Shown piece by piece: positions 26,055-36,078 of a DNA stretch of 64,000 nucleotides. The DNA comes from Ruminococcus sp. (GTDB lineage Bacteria; Bacillota; Clostridia; Oscillospirales; Ruminococcaceae). Position numbers and translations under genes: made by a program. How positions within the stretch are numbered: the stretch's first letter is position 1; the number at the start of each line of letters is the position of its first letter. The stretch covers positions 26,620 to 90,619 of the forward strand of contig JAEEVL010000010.1 in the NCBI GenBank assembly GCA_016290875.1, read 5' to 3'. The notes under the pieces are model-generated. The model was not told the origin of the DNA. It ran no database searches and was given only the letters and a program-made list of their open reading frames with translations.

Positions 26055-27202
26055 TACATCAGTTCCTCATAGACGTTCCAGAGTATCTCTGCTGAACGCT
26101 CCCATGTGAAAGTTTTGGCTCTTTCAAGTCCGCGGACAGAAAGATCCTTTCTGAGGGCTTCGTCCTTATAAAGCCTGTAAAGTCCCTGTGCTATGCTCTT
26201 CACAGAGAATGCGTCACATATAACAGCACAATCTCCTGTCACCTCTGGGAGTGAAGCCTCTCCGGAAGTAAGTACAGGAACTCCGCACGCCATAGCTTCA
26301 AGCGGAGGCATACCAAAGCCCTCGTACAGTGACGGGAACACAAATGCCAGCGCTCCGCACATAAGCGGATTCATATCCTCTGAGGGAACGTATTTCGTGA
26401 ATATTACCTTATCAGTGAGTCCGAGACGCTCCACGCGCGCAAATATGCCGTCATAGAGCCAGCCCTTTCCACCAGCAAGCACCAGCTTGGGACACTTTTC
26501 TCCAAGCTTCTTTGCTAGTGCATTATATGCGCTGATAAGACGTTCAAGATTCTTTCGCGGTTCGATAGTTCCGAGGTAAAGGAAGTAATCTCCCTCGATA
26601 CCCAGCGACTCCTTGACAGCAGGAATACGCTCCGGCTCATCGCAGGGGCGGAACTTCTCCAAGTCAACACCGCAGGGAACTACCCTTATCTTCTCCTCAT
26701 GCTGAGGGAAATACTTCACTATCTCACGCTTTGAGAATTCAGAGTCGGTGACAATGATGTCGGCACGCTTCATCGACTTCTTCAGTCCCATATTGAGCAT
26801 CATCATAGTTCTGCCGCGGACGGTCTCCGGAAAAGCCTTATAGACCATATCGTGTACGGTAACTATCGTCTTTCCGTGTACTCCAGGCGGGATGATGTAG
26901 TTGAAAAAGTGCGTAATATCAGCTTTTTTGCCGAAAAAGTGCGAATAAGGCACCGGCACGAACGTTGAAGCCGCACGGTACATATATCCTGAAAAATGCA
27001 CGAGCTTTGTATTGATATTATCCCCTGCAAAGGGCGCGATACGCTCCATTTTTATATGGTCGTCCTTGCGCGAGAAGAAATTGTAGGAATAAGTATTCTC
27101 AGGGTGCAGCTTTGCCAGCGCCATCGTCTGACCTGCTTCACACCAGCCTATACCCGTCATCCTGTCGCTTATAAGCGGCAATGCGTCGAACTGTATATCC
27201 AC
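26054..27202 (-). CDS. GT4-family glycosyltransferase
   Basis: 382-aa GT-B glycosyltransferase of the mannosyl/rhamnosyl type. Motifs: VHDMVYKAFPETVRGR, YFLYLGTIEPRKNLERLI, VFPSLYEGFGMPPLEAMACGVPV (parts of the EX7E site) and SLPEVTGDCA. Starts with GTG after GAGAGGTGACAAA. The gmd terminator lies just upstream, so expression may be lower than that of gmd unless read-through occurs. Donor inferred to be a GDP-sugar. Confidence 0.88.
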   Translation of the reverse strand: MDIQFDALPLISDRMTGIGWCEAGQTMALAKLHPENTYSYNFFSRKDDHIKMERIAPFAGDNINTKLVHFSGYMYRAASTFVPVPYSHFFGKKADITHFFNYIIPPGVHGKTIVTVHDMVYKAFPETVRGRTMMMLNMGLKKSMKRADIIVTDSEFSKREIVKYFPQHEEKIRVVPCGVDLEKFRPCDEPERIPAVKESLGIEGDYFLYLGTIEPRKNLERLISAYNALAKKLGEKCPKLVLAGGKGWLYDGIFARVERLGLTDKVIFTKYVPSEDMNPLMCGALAFVFPSLYEGFGMPPLEAMACGVPVLTSGEASLPEVTGDCAVICDAFSVKSIAQGLYRLYKDEALRKDLSVRGLERAKTFTWERSAEILWNVYEELM

Positions 27203-27235
27203 TTTGTCACCTCTCCGGGGAAAATCCCCCTTCTA

Positions 27236-27268
27236 ACCTAAAAAGGGACGGACTTCTCCGCCCCTTTG
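27236..27268 (-). terminator. Terminator or attenuator after gmd
   Basis: Minus strand AAAGGGGCGGA-GAAG-TCCGTCCCTTTTT hairpin with a T run, between gmd and the next glycosyltransferase gene in the same direction. It would reduce downstream expression rather than end the operon completely. Confidence 0.6.
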
Positions 27269-27276
27269 CGTTAATT

Positions 27277-28326
<1,050 letters not shown>

Positions 28327-28360
28327 TTATCAGTTATTAAAGACTTATATTAGTCCGGGT

Positions 28361-29425
28361 TTATACGAGTTCGTTTCTGCCGCGCTCCTTGAGCTGAGCG
28401 ATGACTTTCTTGACGTCCTGGGTATTGTTCTTTGAGCATACCAGCAGAACATCGTCAGTATCAACGATGATGATATCTCTTGTGCCGATTGCAGCAACAA
28501 GGCGCTTTCCGCCGCAGATAGTTGTGCGCTGTGAATCAACTGTGATAACGTCGCCGTCAACATAGTTCTTATCGTCGTCGGTCTCGTTTATACGCTCAAC
28601 AGCGAGCCAGCTTCCAACGTCGTCCCAGCCGAAGCTGCCGGGGATAGTGAATATATTGCTTGCCTTTTCCATAATACCGAAGTCGATGGACTCGGATGTG
28701 AAGGCTGTGAACTCCTTGACCAGAGTCTCGGTAAACTTATCTGTGCCGAAGCTCTCACCGATACGGAGCGCCCCCTCATAGATATCGGGCATGAATTCCT
28801 TGAGATCAGTCATGATGGAAGATATCTTCCATACGAACATACCGCTGTTCCAGAGATACTTTCCGGAAGCAAGATACTTCTTTGCTGTTGCGAGGTCAGG
28901 CTTTTCAACAAAACGCTCTACCTCATATGCACTGCCGGCTTCCTTACCGAAGTTGATGTAGCCGTAGCCTGTTTCGGGATATGTGGGAGTGATACCGATA
29001 GTAACGAGGTTCTTGCCCTCTTCGGCAACTGCCACAGCTTTTTTAAGTGTGCTTATATATATATCTTCATAGCCTATAAGGTGATCTGAAGGGAGCACCA
29101 GCATGATAGCGTCATCGTACTTTCTGCCGATAACAGCTGCTGCAAATGCGATACATGGAGCTGTATTTCTTGCACAGGGCTCTGCGAGGATATTCTCCTC
29201 GGGTACCTCCGGGAGCTGATCCTTTACGAGATCCTTATAAGCTGCGTTGGTAACAATAAAGATATCTTCCGCTTCGACCATAGGTCTGAGTCTGTTTACA
29301 GTCTTTCTTATCATTGTCTCGCCGTCTGAGGTGAGTGAAAGAAACTGCTTAGGGCAGGAATTTCTGCTCTTTGGCCAGAAGCGTTCTCCTCTGCCGCCAG
29401 CCATGATAACTGCCGTGATCTTCAT
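28361..29425 (-). CDS. manC: Mannose-1-phosphate guanylyltransferase
   Basis: 354-aa nucleotidyltransferase making GDP-mannose from mannose-1-P and GTP. The signature VIMAGGRGERFWPKSR...KQFL opens the protein and FVEKPDLATAKKYL is the second family block. The length shows it lacks the C-terminal phosphomannose isomerase domain. ATG overlaps the upstream stop (ATGA), so it is coupled to the initiating transferase. Confidence 0.93.
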   Translation of the reverse strand: MKITAVIMAGGRGERFWPKSRNSCPKQFLSLTSDGETMIRKTVNRLRPMVEAEDIFIVTNAAYKDLVKDQLPEVPEENILAEPCARNTAPCIAFAAAVIGRKYDDAIMLVLPSDHLIGYEDIYISTLKKAVAVAEEGKNLVTIGITPTYPETGYGYINFGKEAGSAYEVERFVEKPDLATAKKYLASGKYLWNSGMFVWKISSIMTDLKEFMPDIYEGALRIGESFGTDKFTETLVKEFTAFTSESIDFGIMEKASNIFTIPGSFGWDDVGSWLAVERINETDDDKNYVDGDVITVDSQRTTICGGKRLVAAIGTRDIIIVDTDDVLLVCSKNNTQDVKKVIAQLKERGRNELV

Positions 29426-30831
29426 TCGTCATTCTCCTTTTTTGCGCTGGTATTTGTAAACTCAGGCAGTATGCCCTCTTCCGTCTCCGCATTTGTCTTT
29501 CCCGGAAACAGCATTGTTTTCAGCGTCATAAGTATTATCTGAAGGTCCATGCGCACAGAGTAGTTCTCTATGTACATCAGATCCATTTTCAGCTTGTCAT
29601 AGGGTGAAGTGTCATATACTCCCGTTACCTGAGCATAGCCTGTAAGACCGGCTTTTACCTTGAGACGGTACTCGAATTCAGGCATTTCCTTCTTGTATTC
29701 CTCGGTAAGCTCCGGCCTTTCCGGACGCGGACCTACAACGGACATATCGCCCTTGAGTATGTTGAGAAGCTGCGGGAACTCGTCTATCCTGAACTTTCTC
29801 AGGATCTTTCCCACGGGAGTTATACGGTCGTCCTCTTCGGAAGCAAGACGGGGCTTGCCGTCTTTTTCCGCGTCAACGATCATACTTCTGAATTTATAAA
29901 CGTAGAATTCCTTGTGATCGATGGTAAGACGTTTCTGCTTGTAGAGCACAGGTCCTCTGTCATAAAGCTTTACAGCGATCGCTGAGATAAGCATGAACGG
30001 CATAGCCGGAACGAGTGCAATAAGCGAGAAAACTACATCAAAGATACGCTTAATGAATCTCTGCTCGAAATCAAGACCGTAATTGCGGCAAAGCAGAAGC
30101 GGCGTATCAAAGAGACGTATATCATCTGCGCCTCTGACTATTATATCCGAGATCTTCGGTGCAATGTAGGCACGGAGAGAATTCTCGAAGCAGAATTTGA
30201 GATAATCGTTGCGGAGCTCTGCCGGTATATCACAGATTATTACTCCCTCATACTTCAGAAGCTGCTCCCTGATAACTTCTTCCGATTCATTTATGCTTAC
30301 AGATTCGCATATCATATACTTGTCCACACGCTGGCTCATTTTCAGAACGAGCGCAGCAGCCTGATGGCTTCCGTAAAGAATTATCAGCTTTCTCGGCGGA
30401 TAGAGCACGAAGTAGACCTTACCTGTAAACAAAGTCCACAGGAATATAAATCCGAGATCCGCCAGCGTCATAAATAAGATAGGCGAAGCATCCATGAAGT
30501 CTCTGCCGATAAGGCTTATCAGGAAATACGTCACGACATTCACGCAGGCCATGGATATAGTCTGCGAATAGAGCATATCCGTTTTTTTCAGATAGCCCAG
30601 CTTGAAGCCGCCGTAAACCTTGAAAAAGAGTGCAGTAAGCAAACAATAGATAGCTATGAGTACCCAGTTTCCTCGTCTGTAAAACGGCAGCACGATAGCA
30701 TCTACGTACGAATGATACCATACAAGGGCAAAAATGCCTGTCAGCGCTCCGAGCAGCAGCATTGCGGCACCGAAGGTGACAAATCGTTTATACAAGTCTC
30801 TTTTACTGTTCATAATATTCCGGACCGTCAT
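29422..30831 (-). CDS. Undecaprenyl-phosphate sugar phosphotransferase (initiating enzyme)
   Basis: 469-aa polyprenyl glycosyl-1-phosphate transferase that starts repeat-unit synthesis on the lipid carrier in the membrane. About four N-terminal membrane helices and a nucleotide-fold domain are followed by a fifth hydrophobic segment (about 275-295) and the catalytic bacterial sugar transferase domain: YKFRSMIVDAEKDG, KFRIDEFPQLLNILKGDMSVVGPRPERPE, KAGLTGYAQV. ATG 30831 has AAAGGA at good spacing; an ATG six codons later is possible. First gene of the operon. Confidence 0.92.
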   Translation of the reverse strand: MTVRNIMNSKRDLYKRFVTFGAAMLLLGALTGIFALVWYHSYVDAIVLPFYRRGNWVLIAIYCLLTALFFKVYGGFKLGYLKKTDMLYSQTISMACVNVVTYFLISLIGRDFMDASPILFMTLADLGFIFLWTLFTGKVYFVLYPPRKLIILYGSHQAAALVLKMSQRVDKYMICESVSINESEEVIREQLLKYEGVIICDIPAELRNDYLKFCFENSLRAYIAPKISDIIVRGADDIRLFDTPLLLCRNYGLDFEQRFIKRIFDVVFSLIALVPAMPFMLISAIAVKLYDRGPVLYKQKRLTIDHKEFYVYKFRSMIVDAEKDGKPRLASEEDDRITPVGKILRKFRIDEFPQLLNILKGDMSVVGPRPERPELTEEYKKEMPEFEYRLKVKAGLTGYAQVTGVYDTSPYDKLKMDLMYIENYSVRMDLQIILMTLKTMLFPGKTNAETEEGILPEFTNTSAKKENDE

Positions 30832-30895
30832 AAGGCAGTCCTTTGTAGTCTCCTTATATCTATATACAGTGCCTGCAAAAAGCAGACTCTACTCT

Positions 30896-30924
30896 ATTAT
30901 ATCAAATCGCTCTGCATATGTCAA
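30896..30924 (-). promoter_or_regulatory. Sigma-A promoter of the polysaccharide operon
   Basis: Minus strand TTGACA (30919-30924), a 17-base spacer and TATAAT (30896-30901), a full consensus. The leader has an AGTCTGC/GCAG hairpin near 30870-30890. Confidence 0.8.
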
Positions 30925-30973
30925 TACTTTAACGATTATAATTCGCATTATCTCTGACTTTTCGGAGCAAAAT

Positions 30974-31007
30974 AAAAAGTCCGGCTGGAAATCTGACCGG
31001 ACTTTTT
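30974..31007 (-). terminator. Terminator of the SleB-like gene
   Basis: Hairpin AAAAAGTCCGG with a 12-base loop and CCGGACTTTTT. Its T run suits the minus-strand gene ending at 31041. Confidence 0.8.
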
Positions 31008-31040
31008 AAATCTGTTAGCTATCAGGATCATTTCTGTTGT

Positions 31041-31868
31041 TTATCTGAAATGATTCTGTCTGCCGTCTCCCCAGAAGTATAAATACCCATGGTTGAACTC
31101 GGCTTGATTATTGAAGTAATATCTTACAGCATTCTGGACTTGCTCTGTCACGTACGACAGATATGTTCCTTTAAATGCGTAGGACTCACTTCCTGTGAAC
31201 TGATTGCGCTGTGTGAGCACTTCAGTTATAGTACCAGGGAACGATGCGCTGTTTACCCTGTTCATAATGACTTCAACGACTAAAGCTTTGTCGTATTCGG
31301 AGATCCAGGCTGAACCTGCCTCGTGTGCAACCACGTTGCAGAGTACAACGAATTCTTCGTCAGTGATAGGAAGTCTATTCTCATTTTCTTCGGGAGCTCC
31401 CTGCGTGTCTGCAAAAGCTTCCCCTTCATGTTCTGTTTCTGTTTCTTCAGGCTCTGCGGGAGTTTCTGTTTCTGTTTCCTCCTCAGCAGGCTCTTCTTCG
31501 GGTTCGGAGTCTTCCACTGTTTCCTCGGGCTCTGCGGCGGGCTCGGGGGGAAGTTCCTCCTGTACGATTTCCTGTACCGCTTCTGTAACGATCTCGGGAG
31601 CGGTAGTTGTTGTGGTTGTTTCTGCCGGAGCAGTTGTTGTGGTCAACTCAACAGTTGTTGTAGTTGCCGTTGTTGTTACGATCGCGGTTGTAGTGCTAAC
31701 AGAAGTTTGAATTGCAGCGACTGTCATCTCTTCACTTGCGGGCTGCTCGATTTCCACCATATTGCTTGAATTTACATTCGGAGCTGCCTTGTCGGCAACC
31801 ATGAGCCCACTGATAAGACATACAGCAATTGTACCGAGAATGGTCGCTACGTTTTTTGCTTCTCTCAT
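31041..31868 (-). CDS. SleB-like cell wall hydrolase with Thr/Glu-rich linker
   Basis: 275-aa exported or anchored hydrolase. An N-terminal hydrophobic segment (about 7-26) is followed by a low-complexity region of TTTA and PEEET words (about 60-155). The C-terminal hydrolase_2 domain (about 165-275) contains VVAHEAGSAWISEYDKALV, VIMNRVNS and the terminal YLYFWGDGRQNHF, as in SleB/CwlJ lytic enzymes that cut peptidoglycan. The family is known from spore germination, but it also acts in vegetative cells. ATG follows AAAGGATGAG. Confidence 0.87.
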   Translation of the reverse strand: MREAKNVATILGTIAVCLISGLMVADKAAPNVNSSNMVEIEQPASEEMTVAAIQTSVSTTTAIVTTTATTTTVELTTTTAPAETTTTTTAPEIVTEAVQEIVQEELPPEPAAEPEETVEDSEPEEEPAEEETETETPAEPEETETEHEGEAFADTQGAPEENENRLPITDEEFVVLCNVVAHEAGSAWISEYDKALVVEVIMNRVNSASFPGTITEVLTQRNQFTGSESYAFKGTYLSYVTEQVQNAVRYYFNNQAEFNHGYLYFWGDGRQNHFR

Positions 31869-32390
31869 CTACTCATCCTTTCGTGATTTTGCATCCCTCT
31901 TTCGGGGACGTGCTAATGATAACACAAACCGCAGAAAATGGCAATAGTTTTGAGAACGATTCCATTTTAAGACTAAAAATGAAAGAGGAAAACTTGAGCA
32001 AAAGTGTAAAAAAGCACATATTATATGTCCCAAATGTAAAAGTTCTGTAAATTCACTGTTAATAAAATAAATATTATAGCAACTAAAAATTACAAAAACG
32101 TTACAATCAGCACATTATTTCTAATACTCTCGGTATAATTCAAGACGCTTTTGAAGATTTTGAGAGGTAGATTATCAGCAAAAATCAGTTCTCCGGAGAA
32201 CCAACTTCCACTATTTATGCGTTTTTTCTGCTCTGTAAAATCATATTCAGAAGCTCTTAAAAAAATGACAAACCGGTAAAAATCTATACCGAATGGCATA
32301 TTGATTTTGCTGTTCCGGTACCATTTTCAGAGTCATCGCAATTTTTGGTCAGTGGTGTTTTTGACACTTATTTCGCCCTCTCCGAAGCAT
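31869..32390. other. AT-rich spacer between SleB-like gene and glyS
   Basis: About 520 bases without a supported gene. It holds the SleB-like promoter (31916-31944), an AT-rich stretch, and a 14-bp perfect palindrome GTTCTCCGGAGAAC (32188-32201) of unknown role. A 69-codon minus frame at 32090-32299 lacks a ribosome site and was not accepted. Confidence 0.5.
31916..31944 (-). promoter_or_regulatory. Promoter of the SleB-like gene
   Basis: Minus strand TTGCCA (31939-31944), a 17-base spacer and TATCAT (31916-31921). This is a moderate sigma-A match. Confidence 0.55.
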
Positions 32391-32417
32391 AAAAAACAGG
32401 CACCCGAAAGTGCCTGT
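32391..32417 (-). terminator. Terminator of glyS
   Basis: Minus strand ACAGGCAC-TTTCGG-GTGCCTGT followed by TTTTTT, ending 25 bases after the glyS stop. Confidence 0.85.
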
Positions 32418-32441
32418 CCTTTATATATTATAATAGTATAC

Positions 32442-33848
32442 TCAGAATGCCATCTTTGCTTCGAGGTAAGCTACGAGGTCATCGATAGCTACACGCTCCT
32501 GCTGCATTGTGTCACGGTCACGAACTGTTACACAGTTGTCTTTCTCGAGAGTATCAAAGTCATATGTGATACAGAAAGGTGTTCCGATCTCATCCTGACG
32601 GCGATATCTCTTACCGATAGTACCAGCCTCGTCGAAGTCTACCATGAACTTCTTGGAAAGCATTTCATATACTTCCTCAGCCTTGGGAGAGAGCTTCTTA
32701 ACGAGCGGAAGAACTGCACACTTGAAAGGTGCAAGTGCAGGATGGAAATGCATTACTGTACGAACTTCCTTCTTCTCGTTGCCGTTCTTGTCTGTGGAAA
32801 CGATCTCCTCCTCGTCGTAAGCCTCTGTAACGATAGAGAGGAAAAGTCTCTCTACGCCGAGTGAAGGCTCGATAACGTAGGGGATGTATTTCTCGTTAGT
32901 CTCAGGATCAAAATACTCAAGGGACTTGCCGCTGGTATTGATGTGCTGTGTGAGGTCGTAGTCTGTTCTGTCAGCAACACCCCAAAGCTCACCCCAACCA
33001 AACGGGAAGAGATACTCGAAGTCTGTTGTAGCCTTTGAATAGAAGCAGAGCTCCTCCTGATCGTGGTCACGAAGACGGAGGTTCTCCTCCTTGAGTCCAA
33101 GGCTGAGGAGGAAGTTCTTGCAGTAGCTTCTCCAGTAGTCGAACCACTCGAGGTCTGTACCGGGCTTGCAGAAGAACTCAAGCTCCATCTGCTCGAATTC
33201 ACGAACACGGAAGATGAAGTTACCGGGAGTGATCTCGTTACGGAAGGATTTACCAACCTGAGCAACACCGAAAGGAACCTTCTTACGTGTAGTTCTCTGA
33301 ATGTTTGCAAAGTTTACAAAAATACCCTGTGCAGTCTCAGGACGGAGATAGAGCTCAGACTTGCTGTCCTCTGTAACACCCTGAAATGTCTTGAACATAA
33401 GGTTGAACTGACGGATATCTGTGAAGTTGTGCTTGCCGCAGTTAGGGCAGACAATGTTGTGCTCCTTGATGTAATCCATCATCTTCTCGTTGGACCAGCC
33501 TGCAACGTTTGTGCCGTCGAAGTCCTCGATGAGGTTGTCGGCACGGTGACGAGTCTTACACTCCTTACAGTCCATAAGAGGATCAGAGAAGCCGCCGATA
33601 TGTCCGGAAGCCACCCATGTCTGAGGATTCATAAGGATAGCAGAGTCAAGACCAACGTTGTACTTGTTCTCCTGAACGAATTTTTTGAGCCATGCCTTCT
33701 TGATATTGTTCTTGAGCTCTACGCCGAGCGGGCCGTAGTCCCATGTATTTGCGAGACCGCCGTATATCTCAGAGCCAGGATATACAAACCCCTTAGACTT
33801 ACAGAGATCAACGATCCTGTCCATTACTTTTTCATTGTTTTTCAGCAT
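32442..33848 (-). CDS. glyS: Glycyl-tRNA synthetase (homodimeric type)
   Basis: 468-aa class II synthetase charging tRNA-Gly. The single-chain eukaryote-like form is present rather than the separate alpha and beta subunits of GlyQS. Class II motifs: [15 protein letters not shown] near the start, motif 2 in the [21 protein letters not shown] block, and motif 3 in [11 protein letters not shown]. The anticodon-binding domain occupies about residues 365-468. ATG has GAGGT upstream. The leader is short, with no T-box. Confidence 0.96.
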   Translation of the reverse strand: MLKNNEKVMDRIVDLCKSKGFVYPGSEIYGGLANTWDYGPLGVELKNNIKKAWLKKFVQENKYNVGLDSAILMNPQTWVASGHIGGFSDPLMDCKECKTRHRADNLIEDFDGTNVAGWSNEKMMDYIKEHNIVCPNCGKHNFTDIRQFNLMFKTFQGVTEDSKSELYLRPETAQGIFVNFANIQRTTRKKVPFGVAQVGKSFRNEITPGNFIFRVREFEQMELEFFCKPGTDLEWFDYWRSYCKNFLLSLGLKEENLRLRDHDQEELCFYSKATTDFEYLFPFGWGELWGVADRTDYDLTQHINTSGKSLEYFDPETNEKYIPYVIEPSLGVERLFLSIVTEAYDEEEIVSTDKNGNEKKEVRTVMHFHPALAPFKCAVLPLVKKLSPKAEEVYEMLSKKFMVDFDEAGTIGKRYRRQDEIGTPFCITYDFDTLEKDNCVTVRDRDTMQQERVAIDDLVAYLEAKMAF

Positions 33849-33907
33849 AAAAAAACCTCACTTCGATGTTTTATCCGGAAAAAGCCCCGGAAGTAATTAT
33901 CTATTAT

Positions 33908-33936
33908 ATTGTAAGATAAAATCCGGCAATTGTCAA
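33908..33936 (-). promoter_or_regulatory. Sigma-A promoter of glyS
   Basis: Minus strand TTGACA (33931-33936), a 17-base spacer and TACAAT (33908-33913), giving a leader of about 50 bases. Confidence 0.8.
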
Positions 33937-33970
33937 GAGGGTAACGATCAAAACTTCACCTTACCTGTTA

Positions 33971-34112
33971 TTATACTATTATAATAGTATAAATTCAGGA
34001 ACCAGAGGTTAGAAGTCAGATTGTAGGCGCTGCCTTTGGCAGTCTACAAATCATAATTCAGAGCGTAGTGAATGACGTCCTCGACGTCCAACTGATATAT
34101 AATGTATATCAG
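33971..34112. repeat. Palindrome-rich block upstream of glyS
   Basis: Three dyads sit within 142 bases: TTATACTATTA with its exact complement (33971-33992, 22 bp); TTGTAG..CTGCC-TTT-GGCAG..CTACAA (34021-34049); and CTGATATA-TAATG-TATATCAG (34092-34112). GACGTC occurs twice at 34075-34089. No coding potential seen. It looks like a degraded intergenic repeat; the rest of the 33849-34257 gap holds the glyS promoter and AT-rich DNA. Confidence 0.5.
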
Positions 34113-34257
34113 AGTGAGTGTTTCATATCCGTCTTCACAAACAGCATTTCAGCCAAATTTATGTATATGTCAAACGCCTGCCAACAGTGAAATTTGTCTA
34201 AAATGCCGAAAATGCATAAAACCCTTGACAAAGGAGCATAATAGTGATAAATTATAC

Positions 34258-34284
34258 TTAGCACTCAAAGAGTGAGAGTGCTAA
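34258..34284 (+). promoter_or_regulatory. CIRCE operator of the hrcA-grpE-dnaK-dnaJ operon
   Basis: Perfect consensus: TTAGCACTC, nine bases, GAGTGCTAA. This is the HrcA binding site, so the operon is repressed by its own first product until heat or misfolded protein titrates GroEL. A TTGACA lies at 34225-34230 with a weak AT-rich -10 around 34247-34253. Confidence 0.97.
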
Positions 34285-34307
34285 AGACCAGAGAGGATGT
34301 GTTTACA

Positions 34308-35360
34308 GTGGACGAAAGAAAATTGAAGATACTCGCCGCTGTAGTCGACGAATATGTAAGGACCGGCGAGCCTGTCGGCTCTAAAGTCATATCCAAACTC
34401 GACAACATCAAAGTCTCATCGGCGACCATAAGAAATGATATGGCTGCCCTTGAACAGATGGGTTACCTCGAACAGCCTCATACTTCTGCCGGAAGAATAC
34501 CTACTTTCGCCGGTTACAGACTGTATATCGACGAACTCATGACTCTGCCGGATCTTCCTGACGAGGAAAAATCAAGACTCGACAGTCTCCTCGGTGACAA
34601 GGATACACCAGAAGAACTCCTGGTACAGAATGCCGCAGCCGCTCTCACAGAGATAACTCAGTGCGCCGCAGTCGTTACGAATCCGACACCGCGTTTCTCA
34701 GTTATTTCCAAAGTAGAAGTAATCCCGACAGGAAAAAGACTCTACGTGATACTCCTTATCACTTCAAACGGAAGTATCAAGAACAAAGCGTGCAGGCTTG
34801 AATTCGACCTCAATCACGAACAGCTCGAATTCTTTACTCATTATATAGAAGAAAATCTCAACGGCGTTTCCGTTGAACAGCTCTCAGAAAAGATGTTCGA
34901 TAAGATGGTAGCCGCCGTCAGTGCATATATGGTCTCGCTTTCACCGCTCGTCAAGGGCATATGTGAGCTCTCGGAGGATCTCCGTCAGCAGGAACTCACC
35001 CTAAGCGGAGGCGAAAAGCTCCTCTCCTGCGAGGAACTCGATAAAATGGAAGTTGTCCGCTTTATCGAACATAAAAATCAGCTCTCGGATATGCTGGAGG
35101 ATACCTTCAGCGGTATACAAGTCAAATTCGGCTCTGAAACAGACAGCTTCGCTATCGGAAATTCAAGCCTTATCGTATCAAAATACCGCAAGGACGGCAA
35201 GGAAGCCGGTTCTCTCGGCGTCATCGGTCCGATGAGAGTAGATTACAAAAAGATAATCCCCTACGTCGATTATCTGACTCAGAAGATATCCTATCTGATG
35301 TCAGACGGCGAAGATGACATAGTTTCAGGTGCGGTCGATGAGATCGGGCCTAAGACATAG
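34308..35360 (+). CDS. hrcA: Heat-inducible transcription repressor HrcA
   Basis: 350-aa repressor that binds CIRCE. The N-terminal winged helix contains DERKLKILAAVVDEYVRTGEPVGSKVIS and SSATIRNDMAALEQMGYLEQPHTSAGRIPT; a GAF-like middle and dimerization region follow. I take GTG 34308 as start, giving the usual family N-terminus, with GAGAGG 11 bases upstream. The in-frame GTG at 34299 is too close to that site, and GTG 34272 lies within CIRCE itself. Confidence 0.93.
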   Translation: MDERKLKILAAVVDEYVRTGEPVGSKVISKLDNIKVSSATIRNDMAALEQMGYLEQPHTSAGRIPTFAGYRLYIDELMTLPDLPDEEKSRLDSLLGDKDTPEELLVQNAAAALTEITQCAAVVTNPTPRFSVISKVEVIPTGKRLYVILLITSNGSIKNKACRLEFDLNHEQLEFFTHYIEENLNGVSVEQLSEKMFDKMVAAVSAYMVSLSPLVKGICELSEDLRQQELTLSGGEKLLSCEELDKMEVVRFIEHKNQLSDMLEDTFSGIQVKFGSETDSFAIGNSSLIVSKYRKDGKEAGSLGVIGPMRVDYKKIIPYVDYLTQKISYLMSDGEDDIVSGAVDEIGPKT

Positions 35361-35376
35361 GAAAGGAGAACACCAA

Positions 35377-35976
35377 GTGGAAGAAAAAAATATCCCGAAC
35401 GAACAGGAAGCTGCTCAGGAGAATGAGGAGTCCTCAGTTGAGATCAACGAGGAACTCATCGAAAAGGCTATCGAAGCTGCTGAGAACTGCGAATCTACTG
35501 ACGAGGATGACGCTGTAAGCGAATACAACGACACCGCTACTCAGTTCGCAGAACTTGAAGAAGCTCTGAACGAAGCCAATGACAAATATCTCCGCCTTTA
35601 TGCTGAGTACGACAATTACCGCAAGCGTACTGCAAAAGAGAAGAACGAAACTTATCAGAACGCATCTGTAAAGTGCATCGAAGAGCTCCTTCCCGTTGTA
35701 GACAGCTTTGAAAGAGCTATAAACGCCGACTGTACCGACGAGAATTTCAAAAGCGGTATGCAGATGATATTCGGTCAGATAAAGGACTTTCTCTCAAAGA
35801 TGAATGTCACAGAGATCGAAGCTCTCGGCGCTGAATTCGATCCGAATTTCCATAACGCTATCCAGCAGCAGGACGGTACGGATTATGCCGCAAACCATGT
35901 CTGCGCAGTATATCAGAAGGGCTATATGCTCGGTGATAAACTGGTAAGACCTGCTATGGTGGCTGTTGCAGTATAG
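35377..35976 (+). CDS. grpE: Nucleotide exchange factor GrpE
   Basis: 199-aa cochaperone that releases ADP from DnaK. An acidic disordered N-terminus (about 1-55) is followed by a long coiled coil (about 60-105, LRLYAEYDNYRKRTAKEK) and the C-terminal beta domain with GAEFDPNFHNAIQQ and KGYMLGDKLVRPAMVAVA. GTG start eight bases after AAGGAG, 16 bases after the hrcA stop. Confidence 0.96.
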   Translation: MEEKNIPNEQEAAQENEESSVEINEELIEKAIEAAENCESTDEDDAVSEYNDTATQFAELEEALNEANDKYLRLYAEYDNYRKRTAKEKNETYQNASVKCIEELLPVVDSFERAINADCTDENFKSGMQMIFGQIKDFLSKMNVTEIEALGAEFDPNFHNAIQQQDGTDYAANHVCAVYQKGYMLGDKLVRPAMVAVAV

Positions 35977-36078
35977 CAGAAAACACAGGACTTAATGGTC
36001 CTGCATACTATCATTCAAGACTAACACTTTCAAGATCCAGCAAACGGATCATGTAACAATTATCAGGAGGAATTTATT

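Noticed and set aside
32090..32299. 69-codon minus-strand frame in the gap before glyS
   Set aside because: No Shine-Dalgarno sequence, no promoter and no recognisable protein features.
33849..33936. T-box riboswitch for glyS
   Set aside because: Only about 50 bases lie between the -10 element and the start codon, too short for a T-box, and no T-box sequence or leader terminator is visible.
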